Assembly: GCA_902805485.1 (NCBI GenBank)
Contig: CADCTM010000816.1
Location: forward strand, 1-24,394
Source: an uncultured Coleofasciculus sp.
GTDB taxonomy: Bacteria > Cyanobacteriota > Cyanobacteriia > Cyanobacteriales > Coleofasciculaceae
DNA length: 24,394 nucleotides
Reading direction: 5' to 3'
Shown here: piece by piece, positions 14,223 to 21,730 of the stretch
Layout: each line of letters begins with the position of its first letter
How positions within the stretch are numbered: the first letter of the stretch is position 1
Made by a program: the position numbers and the translations under genes
Notes under the pieces: generated by a model
The model's input: only the letters and a program-made list of their open reading frames with translations
Told to the model about the DNA's origin: nothing
Databases searched by the model: none

Positions 14223-15002
14223 TCAAGGTAGCTCTAATTGAGATTGTGGATTAAAAAATTGCCGTGTCAATCCTTGAGTTACCAGTACCGTTGTCAGCAG
14301 GTTAGTAAAAGCAAGCATTAACATAATCAAAATTTGGTAAGACGCGGCATCTAAAGGGTCAATACCACTCAACAATTGACCTGTAATCATTCCCGGTAAA
14401 GTCACAATTCCCACAACCATCATTTGGTTCAAGGTCGGAATTAGTCCAGCGCGAATCGCTTCTTTGCGGTACGTTGTCACTGCCTGTTCCCCTGTTGCCC
14501 CCAAACTCAGATGAGTTTCAATTTCCAAGCGACTGCTGCTAATTGTACTAACCAATCTTTCACCGGCAATGGCAGCACCGTTCATGGCATTTCCTAATAC
14601 AATTCCCGCTAAAGGAATCAGATATTGTGGCTCATACCAAGTGTCAGGTTGGAGAATTAATAAATTCGTATAACTCAAAGTCAGGGCACTACTAAAAAAT
14701 AGTGAACCAAACACCACAGGCAAAAGTTGAGGGATTTTTTTGCCGATCCGATTACGGGCAGTAATGGTTGCAATCGTCAGCATTACCATTAAGACAGCTA
14801 AAACAGCGATCGCATTTTTGATCTGAAAAATCACCGCCAGGATGTACCCGACACCCAGTAGCTGGACAACTGTTCGCAGCGTAGCATTGGCTAAAGGCAG
14901 TTCCAAGCCCAATTTTTGCCAACTAGATATACCAATTGCGATCGCAATCATCCCTAATGCCCAAACTAAATCGCTTAGGTCAAGCTTAATTAAAGACTCC
15001 AT
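14223..15002 (-). CDS. fetB: FetB/YbbM-family ABC permease (UPF0014), orphan
   Basis: A 259-residue membrane protein with about six or seven helices. It matches the UPF0014 family, whose E. coli member FetB (YbbM) pairs with ATPase FetA (YbbL) in iron export and peroxide resistance. Family features seen are LRTVVQLLGVGYILAVIF near the N-terminus, TARNRIG after the third helix, IPLAGIVLGNAMNGAAIAGERL mid-protein, the SLGATGEQA coupling segment, and the VGIVTLPGMITGQLLSG loop. An excellent GAGGAG ribosome binding site precedes the ATG. No FetA-type ATPase gene is adjacent, so the partner must be encoded elsewhere. It converges on the repeat-protein gene, and the two would overlap by 32 bases if the latter's frameshifted tail is used. 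The family call is strong; iron as the substrate is inferred. Confidence 0.88.
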   Translation of the reverse strand: MESLIKLDLSDLVWALGMIAIAIGISSWQKLGLELPLANATLRTVVQLLGVGYILAVIFQIKNAIAVLAVLMVMLTIATITARNRIGKKIPQLLPVVFGSLFFSSALTLSYTNLLILQPDTWYEPQYLIPLAGIVLGNAMNGAAIAGERLVSTISSSRLEIETHLSLGATGEQAVTTYRKEAIRAGLIPTLNQMMVVGIVTLPGMITGQLLSGIDPLDAASYQILIMLMLAFTNLLTTVLVTQGLTRQFFNPQSQLELP

Positions 15003-15091
15003 CCCTTCTCCTCACTCACTATCACTTCACCACCCAAAGTAGAGTGTGTTCACTCTTCTCGTAACACACCCTCTAGAGACGGGAGTGCATT

Positions 15092-15169
15092 ATGACTTTT
15101 GCTTACCCAACACACCTGACATCGACTCCTGTGAAACAATTTGAGAACTTTCCCATTCTCAAGAAATAA
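15092..15169 (+). CDS. Possible 25-residue small ORF
   Basis: ATG with a GGGAG six bases upstream opens a 25-codon frame ending TAA at 15167-15169, within the 240-bp gap between fetB and the aminotransferase gene. The peptide is polar and shows no known motif. A 7-bp stem (15044-15050 with 15063-15069) lies just upstream. It may be chance; it is listed because the ribosome binding site is reasonable. Confidence 0.15.
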   Translation: MTFAYPTHLTSTPVKQFENFPILKK

Positions 15170-15242
15170 AGTGCAGGAATACTCTTGATTCCCTTTTGCC
15201 GCAAAATTTGATTTATTAAGTAAAAATTCTAGGTGTAAGCGA

Positions 15243-16370
15243 GTGAATAAAGTTCCCCCTTTTAACCTGACACGGCAGTATCAAACGATCGCAGAAGAAA
15301 TCAGTGCTGCTGTTCAGGATGTTTTGACTTCTGGATGTTACATCGGTGGTTCTCTAGTGGAGCGCTTTGAGCAACAGTTTGCTCAGTATACAGGTGTCAG
15401 CGACAGCGTGGCTTGTAATTCCGGGACAGACGCCCTTTACTTAGCACTCCGTGCCTTGCAGATTGGTCCAGGTGATGAAGTCATTACCACACCTTTCACC
15501 TTTATTGCCACAGCAGAGGTGATTTCTGTGATCGGTGCAAAGCCTGTTTTTGTCGATATCGACGCCAAAACCTTTAATCTGGATATCGCTAAGTTAGAAG
15601 CGGCAATTACCAAGCAAACCAAAGCGATTATACCTGTTCATTTGTTTGGACAGCCAGTGGATATGACCACACTAATGGCGATCGCTTCTGAGCATAAAAT
15701 TGCTGTAATTGAAGACTCTGCCCAAGCCGTGGGTGCCGAGTGGGCAGGGCAAAAAGTTGGTAGCATTGGGCATATTGGCTGTTTTAGCTTCTATCCCACC
15801 AAAAATCTGGGCGCTTGTGGCGATGGTGGTGCGGTGACAACGAACGATCCAGTACTCGCTTCTCGGATTCGGATGCTGCGGGAACATGGAATGAGTCGCG
15901 TCCGCTATCGCCATGAAGAAACAGGCATCAATAGCCGCTTGGATGCCCTACAAGCCGCGATTCTCGAAATTAAGCTCCGTTACCTCGATCAATGGAATAA
16001 TGCCCGTAGTGAGATTGCAGCCAAGTATCAGGAGTTGTTGCAGCCACTGCCAGGGGTAGTAATTCCTCAAGAAGCTTCCGGAGGACGCGCCGTTTGGAAT
16101 CAATACACAATTCGTTTAACAAAAGACGGTAATGACGGTTATCGAGACAAGGTACGCGACCAGTTACAGCAGCTTGGCATTAGTTCCACGGTTTATTATC
16201 CGCTACCGTTGCACTTGCAGCCCGTTTATCAAGATTTAGGCTATCAAGTTGGTCAATTACCAATTGCCGAACAAGCTTGTCACGAAGTACTATCTCTGCC
16301 AATGTTCCCAGAACTTTCCTTTGAGGAACAACAGCAAGTGGTTTATGGATTGAAGGATTGTATTAGTTAG
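15243..16370 (+). CDS. DegT/DnrJ/EryC1/StrS family PLP-dependent aminotransferase
   Basis: A 375-residue fold-type I aminotransferase of the sugar-aminating DegT family. PLP-site features are CNSGTDALYLAL (58-69, phosphate loop), IEDSAQAVGA (Asp158 to the pyridine nitrogen), and the Schiff-base lysine in YPTKNLGACGDGG (Lys187). HEETGINSRLDALQAA (224-239) is the substrate-side signature. Such enzymes aminate keto-sugar nucleotides for surface polysaccharides, lipopolysaccharide or glycosylated metabolites, usually with glutamate as donor. No sugar-nucleotide genes flank it, so the substrate stays open. The start is GTG at 15243 after GTAAGCGA, with no strong ribosome binding site. Transcription likely ends at the hairpin just downstream. 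Confidence 0.92.
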   Translation: MNKVPPFNLTRQYQTIAEEISAAVQDVLTSGCYIGGSLVERFEQQFAQYTGVSDSVACNSGTDALYLALRALQIGPGDEVITTPFTFIATAEVISVIGAKPVFVDIDAKTFNLDIAKLEAAITKQTKAIIPVHLFGQPVDMTTLMAIASEHKIAVIEDSAQAVGAEWAGQKVGSIGHIGCFSFYPTKNLGACGDGGAVTTNDPVLASRIRMLREHGMSRVRYRHEETGINSRLDALQAAILEIKLRYLDQWNNARSEIAAKYQELLQPLPGVVIPQEASGGRAVWNQYTIRLTKDGNDGYRDKVRDQLQQLGISSTVYYPLPLHLQPVYQDLGYQVGQLPIAEQACHEVLSLPMFPELSFEEQQQVVYGLKDCIS

Positions 16371-16379
16371 TAGTCATTA

Positions 16380-16416
16380 GTCAATAGTCATTAGTTCTTT
16401 ACCAATGACTATTGAC
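16380..16416. terminator. 13-bp perfect hairpin built from heptamer repeats, bidirectional terminator candidate
   Basis: GTCAATAGTCATT (16380-16392) and AATGACTATTGAC (16404-16416) form a perfect 13-bp stem with an 11-base loop between the convergent aminotransferase and ycf23 genes, ten bases after the first stop codon. A T-run (16421-16425) follows. The left side is made of degenerate seven-base units (AGTCATT, AGTCAAT, AGTCATT), like the short tandem repeats known in filamentous cyanobacteria. Confidence 0.55.
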
Positions 16417-16423
16417 CAATCTT

Positions 16424-17173
16424 TTAAACCCGAACTCCCACCAATTTAACGGTTCCTAACGCTTCAACCAAGCTGCGAACGGCGGCAACCATTGCCACTT
16501 CGTCATTCAACTGGTTGATTGCACTGCCGACACCAACACCCGCAGCACCAGCGGCAATTGCCATCGGGACTGTGACGTTTGATAAACCGGAAGCACACAG
16601 CACAGGCACCGACACGGCGCGAGAAATCTCATAAGCTGCTGCTAAAGTGGGTCCGGCTTTTTCAATTAAGCCCAAAGTCCCGGCGGAACGGGGTTTACTG
16701 ATGACACCGCCTTCGGTTTGGATAATGTCAGCACCCGCTTGCACTAAGTCTTCTGCCAGTTGCACTTGCTGATCTAGCGTCAGAATGTGGGGAACGGTAA
16801 CGGATAAGGTGATATTGGGCAAGAGCGATCGCGTTTCTTGAGTCAACGCTAGTACTTCTGCCGCTTCAAATCGCCGCCCCTGAGCATAAAAACTATCAAA
16901 GTTACCAATTTCAATCAGATCAGCACCTGCTTGGACGGCGCGAACAAATTGATTCGGTTCTACGGCGGACACACAAATTGGTAAACTTGTCAAACTGCGT
17001 ACCCGCTTCACCAAGTCAGGGTCAACAGCGATATCCACAAACGTTGCACCACCTCGATCAGCCGCTTTGACAATTGCCGCGACACTGTTGGCGTCAAAGT
17101 TATTCAAGCCGCTAATGACTTTGAGGACTCGGCTCTGCTGGAATGCTTGCTGTAGTGTAGGATGCATTGTCAT
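16424..17173 (-). CDS. ycf23: DUF561 / Ycf23 family protein
   Basis: A 249-residue protein of the DUF561 family, encoded in many cyanobacteria and in some algal plastids as ycf23. The sequence reads as a TIM-barrel with alternating strand-helix units: VLKVISGLNNF, GATFVDIAV, PICVSAVEP, GADLIEIGNFD, ITLSVTVPHIL, GADIIQTEGG, VPVLCASGLS and GAAGVGVGSAI. The last is a typical C-terminal phosphate-binding strand pair, so a phosphorylated substrate is plausible, although the function is not established. Two ATGs lie close together; the first, at 17173, has AAGGA about 12 bases upstream. It is divergent from the kinase gene, with about 130 bp between, and converges on the aminotransferase gene. Recognition is confident. 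Confidence 0.9.
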   Translation of the reverse strand: MTMHPTLQQAFQQSRVLKVISGLNNFDANSVAAIVKAADRGGATFVDIAVDPDLVKRVRSLTSLPICVSAVEPNQFVRAVQAGADLIEIGNFDSFYAQGRRFEAAEVLALTQETRSLLPNITLSVTVPHILTLDQQVQLAEDLVQAGADIIQTEGGVISKPRSAGTLGLIEKAGPTLAAAYEISRAVSVPVLCASGLSNVTVPMAIAAGAAGVGVGSAINQLNDEVAMVAAVRSLVEALGTVKLVGVRV

Positions 17174-17305
17174 ATTTGCGTTTAGTCCTTATTATCAACT
17201 ACACCTCCTGAATGTTTTCTCATAAAGGAGTCTGTCGAAAGGCAAAATTTTTACCTAGACTAAAAGCATACTGGAGATCGCGCCTTATCCTGCTCTTGAA
17301 GATTT

Positions 17306-18418
17306 ATGAATTTTCCGCCTGGGAATTTATCTTCGTTTCATTCTGATGTTTTGCAGCAAACTGAATTAGGTCAGTTGTGCGGCCAGCAGCAGTTATTTCG
17401 CGATCGCTACGAAATATTGCGGATGCTGGGTCGAGGTGGTTTTGGGGTGACATTTCTTGCCAAAGATATCTCATTACCCGGCGATCCTTTATGCGTCATC
17501 AAGCAATTGTGTCCCAAATTTAGCGAACCGACGGCGTTAGAAAATGCCCGTAAGCGTTTTGAGAGAGAGGCAAAAACCCTGGCAAAGCTAGGTAGTCACT
17601 CGCAAATTCCCCTGTTGCTGAATTATTTTGTTGCTAACGGTGAATTTTACCTAGTTCAGGAATATGTGCGCGGCGCTACCTTAGCAAGGCTAATTAGGCG
17701 TAGTGGTTGCATCTCAGAAAATGGCGCCAAACGATTTTTGCGCGAAATGCTACCCCTATTGCAGTACATTCACAAGCAGCAGGTGATTCATCGAGACATC
17801 AAACCTCAGAATATTATTCGTTGTCAGGACGATGGCAGACTTGTACTTATTGATTTTGGGGCAGTGAGGGAAGAAATTGCCAATGCAGGGGATACGAGTA
17901 TGAAAATGCCAACTACCCAGTTCATCGGCACGGTAGGATTTGCACCCCCAGAACAATTTGCCCTGCGTCCCGTTTTTGGCAGCGATATTTATGCTTTGGG
18001 AGTTACTTGTCTTTATCTGTTGACAGGCAAAAGTCCTCTAGATTTTGATGCCGATCGCAAAACCGGGGAAATTTTATGGCAAGACTCTGTGCAGTTGAGT
18101 AAGCCCTTTGCCAAGATTTTGGGCAAAATGCTGAAAATTTCTCTTCAAGAGCGTTATAAGTCTGCTGAACCGATTCTGCGGGTGCTTAATCAAGACGTTC
18201 CCCAAGACGATTTAGCCCATTGTTTGGCAAGACAAAACCAACCGATTGAAGATGAAATGACATCTTCGGGTGATGGCAGTGGGACTCCCCGTTCCCCGGC
18301 AGCCAAAGCCGCGATCGCGATTCGAGATTGGAAAGACCGACTGCAAGCCAGAGAAGAGCGGCGTAATCGGGAAAAAATTGATAAACTCCTGAGTGAATCG
18401 TCAGGTAAGCCTTCTTAA
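17306..18418 (+). CDS. Serine/threonine protein kinase, single soluble kinase domain
   Basis: A 370-residue Hanks-type kinase. The glycine loop is GRGGFGVT (42-49), the ATP-anchoring lysine is in VIKQL (Lys66), the alpha-C glutamate is probably Glu88, the catalytic loop is HRDIKPQN (162-169, Asp164), the metal motif is DFG (183-185), and the P+1/APE-like segment is APPEQF (213-218), the cyanobacterial version. All catalytic residues are present, so it should be active. Unlike many cyanobacterial kinases it has no membrane helix, WD40, TPR or pentapeptide sensor. After the kinase domain (ending near 298) come about 70 residues of linker and a highly charged helix (WKDRLQAREERRNREK). Substrates are unknown. 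The comF-like gene follows 75 bp downstream and may be co-transcribed. Confidence 0.93.
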   Translation: MNFPPGNLSSFHSDVLQQTELGQLCGQQQLFRDRYEILRMLGRGGFGVTFLAKDISLPGDPLCVIKQLCPKFSEPTALENARKRFEREAKTLAKLGSHSQIPLLLNYFVANGEFYLVQEYVRGATLARLIRRSGCISENGAKRFLREMLPLLQYIHKQQVIHRDIKPQNIIRCQDDGRLVLIDFGAVREEIANAGDTSMKMPTTQFIGTVGFAPPEQFALRPVFGSDIYALGVTCLYLLTGKSPLDFDADRKTGEILWQDSVQLSKPFAKILGKMLKISLQERYKSAEPILRVLNQDVPQDDLAHCLARQNQPIEDEMTSSGDGSGTPRSPAAKAAIAIRDWKDRLQAREERRNREKIDKLLSESSGKPS

Positions 18419-18493
18419 GTCCCGATTAAAACGCTCAATTAGCGGCTAACTGAAGGAATCTTTAACCATACGACAAGCTAAGTTTCACCCAGC

Positions 18494-19177
18494 ATGATGA
18501 AAACCTCAATTGAGACGTTAAAAAAGGGGCTACTGACGCTTTTTCTGAAGTCTAATTGTCCTTTATGCGATCGCCCAACAGAAGCCGAGTTTTGTGAATA
18601 TTGCCAGCGGCAGTTGCAACGTTGCCAACTGAAAAATCCCAGCCATTTTTGGCAAGCTGACTTGCCTGTATTTGTTTGGGGGGCTTATGGTGGCATCTTA
18701 AAACAAGCGATCGCTGCCTTAAAATATGAAAATCAACCGCAACTTGCCCGTCCCCTCGGTCAATGGTTGGCTCAAGCTTGGTTACAATCACCGGCTGCCA
18801 ATCGCGGTAAAAAATTAACAGTTGTGCCAATTCCCCTCCATGCTTCTAAACTCCAACAACGCGGGTTTAATCAAGCAGAATTGATTGCTCGCAGTTTTTG
18901 TGACTTCACCCACTACAAACAGCAACCCTTGGGTTTAGAACGAATTCGGGCAACCGACGCACAGTTTAGTTTATCACCGCAACAACGAGAGCAAAATGTT
19001 GCTGATGCCTTTATTTTGGGCAAAAGTTTAGTTCAACATCCGCCGACTTTACCGGTGCTATTAGTTGATGATATTTACACAACTGGGGCAACAGTACGTT
19101 CTGTTGTTCAAACCTTACGCAGGCAAAAAATCGAAGTTTATGGGTTAGTTGCGATCGCTTCCTCACATAAAAGCTAG
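18494..19177 (+). CDS. comF: ComF family phosphoribosyltransferase-like protein
   Basis: A 227-residue protein with the ComF layout: an N-terminal four-cysteine zinc ribbon (CPLC at 22-25 and CEYC at 34-37), then a type I phosphoribosyltransferase fold with YGGILKQAIAALKYE, PIPLHASKLQQRGFNQAE (113-129) and the PRPP-binding loop VDDIYTTGAT (191-200). ComF proteins are needed for DNA uptake in transformable bacteria, where they are thought to act with ComFA helicase and single-strand binding proteins in the cytoplasm. In cyanobacteria ComF has been linked to natural competence and phototaxis; that is recalled knowledge, not visible here. The start could be either of two adjacent ATGs at 18494 or 18497. 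No other competence genes are nearby, though pilD, needed for uptake pili, is in the same window. Confidence 0.9.
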   Translation: MMKTSIETLKKGLLTLFLKSNCPLCDRPTEAEFCEYCQRQLQRCQLKNPSHFWQADLPVFVWGAYGGILKQAIAALKYENQPQLARPLGQWLAQAWLQSPAANRGKKLTVVPIPLHASKLQQRGFNQAELIARSFCDFTHYKQQPLGLERIRATDAQFSLSPQQREQNVADAFILGKSLVQHPPTLPVLLVDDIYTTGATVRSVVQTLRRQKIEVYGLVAIASSHKS

Positions 19178-19347
19178 AAGGTGTTTTCACATTTTTCGGT
19201 ATTGCTTAAATCTTGTCACTACCTAAATCTCCTTAATCAATGGCACTAAGAGTGGCTTCGTACTTCGCTTCTCTGTAAGGGAAAGGACACTTAGCGACGC
19301 AAGCCTTTCGCCCTTCTTAATTTCTGTTCGCCAACGACAAAGGCAAA

Positions 19348-19366
19348 GGGCGTATGGCATACGCCC
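19348..19366. repeat. 19-bp near-perfect palindrome in a dispersed intergenic repeat
   Basis: GGGCGTATG-G-CATACGCCC is a perfect palindrome around one central base, with flanking AGGCAAA and CCTACAAC. The core GGGCGTATGGCATACGCCCCTACA is a sequence I recall as dispersed between genes in many cyanobacteria. It lies between the convergent comF and crtR genes, about 50 bp past the crtR stop on the minus strand, where its hairpin might help end transcription. No T-run follows closely. Confidence 0.5.
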
Positions 19367-19415
19367 CTACAACATAAGTATTAAGCGATAGCGCTGCTGC
19401 TCTTCAGATCGCCTT

Positions 19416-20324
19416 TTACAACTTCACCTCTTCAACTTTTGGCTTAGATGATTTCCCATGAAAATGTATGCCGATAAATACGTCATACATGAAACTCCAA
19501 AAATTCTTGCTTTCCAACAAACCTAAAGATTGCTCACAACCTTTTTCATCTAATAAATGCTTAGTCGCATAATAAGCTGGTTGATACTTATACCAGGGAA
19601 TAGACGGCCATAAATGATGAATTAAATGGTAATTTTGCCCACCAATAAGTAGGTTTAAAATTCGGTTCGGATAAACCCTTGCATTCAACCAACGATCTCG
19701 TGATTCGTGGGGGCGATGCGGCAAATAATCAAAAAACAACCCTAAGGCAAACCCGACTACTGCCGTGGGAATAAACCAAAAATTGAGGACATAGCCTAAA
19801 AAGTCGTACTGACAAGAAATATAAACAATACCGATTACAACTAATCGGCTCAAAAACCATTCTAAAAGTTCATACTTCCGCCATAACTGACGCTTGAAAA
19901 AGAAAACTTCGTGATATAAAAACCGCACACAAATTAACCAAAGCGGTCCCCCGGTTGAGACATAATGATCCGGGTCATTCTCTGGATCGTTAACATGAGC
20001 ATGATGCTGCAAATGTACCCGCGTGAATACCGGGAAAGCAAACCCCAACATCAGCGCACTACCATGCCCCATCACCGCATTCATGATCCGATTTTTGTGT
20101 GCCGCATTATGACAAGCATCATGAATTACCGTTCCCGCCAAGTGTATCGCCAGCACATTCATACAAAAGCATAAAGGATCAGGCCAATGCCCAAGCCAGT
20201 AACCGCAGTTAGAGATTATGAGTAATGCGATCGCTACAATAAACATCAGTAGCGTTGGATTAAAGTCACTGGGTGGACCAAGGAATTCTCTGGGGACTGT
20301 CAGTGGCTTCTCGGTCGCCAGCAT
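19416..20324 (-). CDS. crtR: Beta-carotene hydroxylase (CrtR type)
   Basis: A 302-residue membrane di-iron hydroxylase that adds hydroxyl groups to the beta-ionone rings of carotenoids, giving zeaxanthin and related xanthophylls. The fatty-acid-desaturase-like histidine boxes are complete: HDACH (68-72), HLQHHAH (104-110), HRPH (203-206) and HLIHHLWP (233-240). Hydrophobic helices flank them at about 24-40, 50-66, 86-100, 157-170 and 180-199. The YPNRILNLLIGGQNYH segment is typical of cyanobacterial CrtR rather than of lipid desaturases. AAGGAGT lies about 11 bases before the ATG. It stands alone, without other crt genes, downstream of fabH on the same strand with a ~263-bp gap, so it likely has its own promoter. 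Confidence 0.95.
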   Translation of the reverse strand: MLATEKPLTVPREFLGPPSDFNPTLLMFIVAIALLIISNCGYWLGHWPDPLCFCMNVLAIHLAGTVIHDACHNAAHKNRIMNAVMGHGSALMLGFAFPVFTRVHLQHHAHVNDPENDPDHYVSTGGPLWLICVRFLYHEVFFFKRQLWRKYELLEWFLSRLVVIGIVYISCQYDFLGYVLNFWFIPTAVVGFALGLFFDYLPHRPHESRDRWLNARVYPNRILNLLIGGQNYHLIHHLWPSIPWYKYQPAYYATKHLLDEKGCEQSLGLLESKNFWSFMYDVFIGIHFHGKSSKPKVEEVKL

Positions 20325-20467
20325 TGTCGTTTTTACTCCTTACTAGTATCTTTTGGTAGTATAAGATACCTGAGCCGGATGATAAAGATTTGTGAACGTC
20401 AGGGCATTTAATTGCCATCAGTGGCGGATTTTGAAAAAGTCAATAAACTCTTCTTGCGTAAATAGTT

Positions 20468-20563
20468 CCCCCTCACCTACTTTCTTGAGAGGAGAACCGA
20501 GAAGAAAAATAAAACTCCTTTAATTCTCCCCTTCTCGCCGCCTGGGGTAAGGGAGCGAGGGGG
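20468..20563. repeat. ~96-bp element with CCCCCTC / GAGGGGG ends
   Basis: Outer inverted repeats CCCCCTC (20468-20474) and GAGGGGG (20557-20563) bound a ~96-bp segment holding further imperfect G-run/C-run arms (TCTCCCCTTCTC at 20525-20536, GGGGTAAGGGAG at 20544-20555). Size and style match the 97-bp element at 8344-8440, though the sequences differ. It lies just downstream of the fabH stop and may act as its terminator. It is less perfect than the first element. Confidence 0.4.
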
Positions 20564-20587
20564 CAATTACCTAAGACTTTAACTTTT

Positions 20588-21586
20588 CTACCGTCCCCAC
20601 TGAAAAATTGTCGCCCCCCAAGTTAGCCCCGCACCAAAGCCAGCAGAAGCAATAGTATCGCCCGCTTGAATTTTCCCTTGCCGCACTGCTTCATCCAATG
20701 CTAGGGGAATAGACGCCGCCGAAGTATTGCCATAGTTTGCCAGATTACTAATAACCTTATCAGCCCCAATCTTAAGGCGTTGGGCGACAGCATCAAGAAT
20801 CCGTTGATTTGCTTGATGCAACAGCAGCCAATCCACCTCGCCAGAAGTAAGATTTGCCCTAAATAAAGCTTTTTCGATAACTTCCGGCACTTTTTGCACA
20901 GCAAAACGATAAATTTCCTTACCGTTCATTGTGATTGGCTGATAAGTGCCTTGACTAACCGTTACCCCATTGACAATTTCCTTGACTTGTGCATTGTAGG
21001 GGAGTTGAAGGCTTTTATTGAGAGTGCCATCGCTGCGAAGTTCAAATCCTAACAAGCGATCGCATTCATTCGCCTGCATCACAATTGCCCCAGCGCCATC
21101 CCCAAATAATACACAACTCCCCCGGTCTGACCAATCCACCCAGCGCGAGAGAATATCTGCCCCAATCAGCAAGACATTGCTGTAAACGCCAGTGCGAATA
21201 AATTGAGCCGCCGTTACCATCCCAAAGATAAACCCAGAGCAAGCGGCAGTCATATCAAAAGCAACCGCTTGAGGGGCGCCGATTTGGTGCTGAATGTTGC
21301 TGGCAGTGCCAAATAAGTCATCTGGCGTCGAAGTGGCGAGGATAATAAGATCCAAGTCAGTTGGTTTAATACCTGCCATAGCGATCGCATTTTGAGCCGC
21401 TTGAGAAGCGATCGCACTTAAGCACCCTTGAGCATCCATCAGACGCCGCTGGCGAATTCCCGTGCGCGTCGTAATCCACTCATCAGACGTTTCCACCACC
21501 TGACTAAGTTGATAATTATCAACAGCAACGTCTGGTGTTGCGGAACCGCTTCCAGTAATAGCAATGCCTATCCCTAATTGATTCAA
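20588..21586 (-). CDS. fabH: 3-oxoacyl-ACP synthase III (KAS III)
   Basis: The enzyme condenses acetyl-CoA with malonyl-ACP to start each fatty acid. The catalytic triad is present: Cys116 in TAACSGF, His257 in LLHQAN and Asn287 in NYGNTSAAS. The family segments DEWITTRTGIRQR near the N-terminus and GDGAGAIV also match. Length (332 aa) is typical. The start is a TTG (21584-21586): a GGAG lies seven bases upstream and no ATG occurs nearby in frame. It follows plsX by 144 bp on the same strand, the usual plsX-fabH order. The fabD gene that often comes next is not here; crtR follows instead, after an inverted-repeat element. Confidence 0.96.
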   Translation of the reverse strand: MNQLGIGIAITGSGSATPDVAVDNYQLSQVVETSDEWITTRTGIRQRRLMDAQGCLSAIASQAAQNAIAMAGIKPTDLDLIILATSTPDDLFGTASNIQHQIGAPQAVAFDMTAACSGFIFGMVTAAQFIRTGVYSNVLLIGADILSRWVDWSDRGSCVLFGDGAGAIVMQANECDRLLGFELRSDGTLNKSLQLPYNAQVKEIVNGVTVSQGTYQPITMNGKEIYRFAVQKVPEVIEKALFRANLTSGEVDWLLLHQANQRILDAVAQRLKIGADKVISNLANYGNTSAASIPLALDEAVRQGKIQAGDTIASAGFGAGLTWGATIFQWGR

Positions 21587-21730
21587 CGCTATTCTCCATC
21601 CGTTGCTGGACTATTCACAGGATCAAGGAGGAAGCTGCCATGCCCAAAGGCGGGAGCTTCAATTAAAAAAGAAACATTAAAAAGGGAATTGTAATTAATC
21701 ATTTTTAATTAACTTGTTAACGCTTCACTC

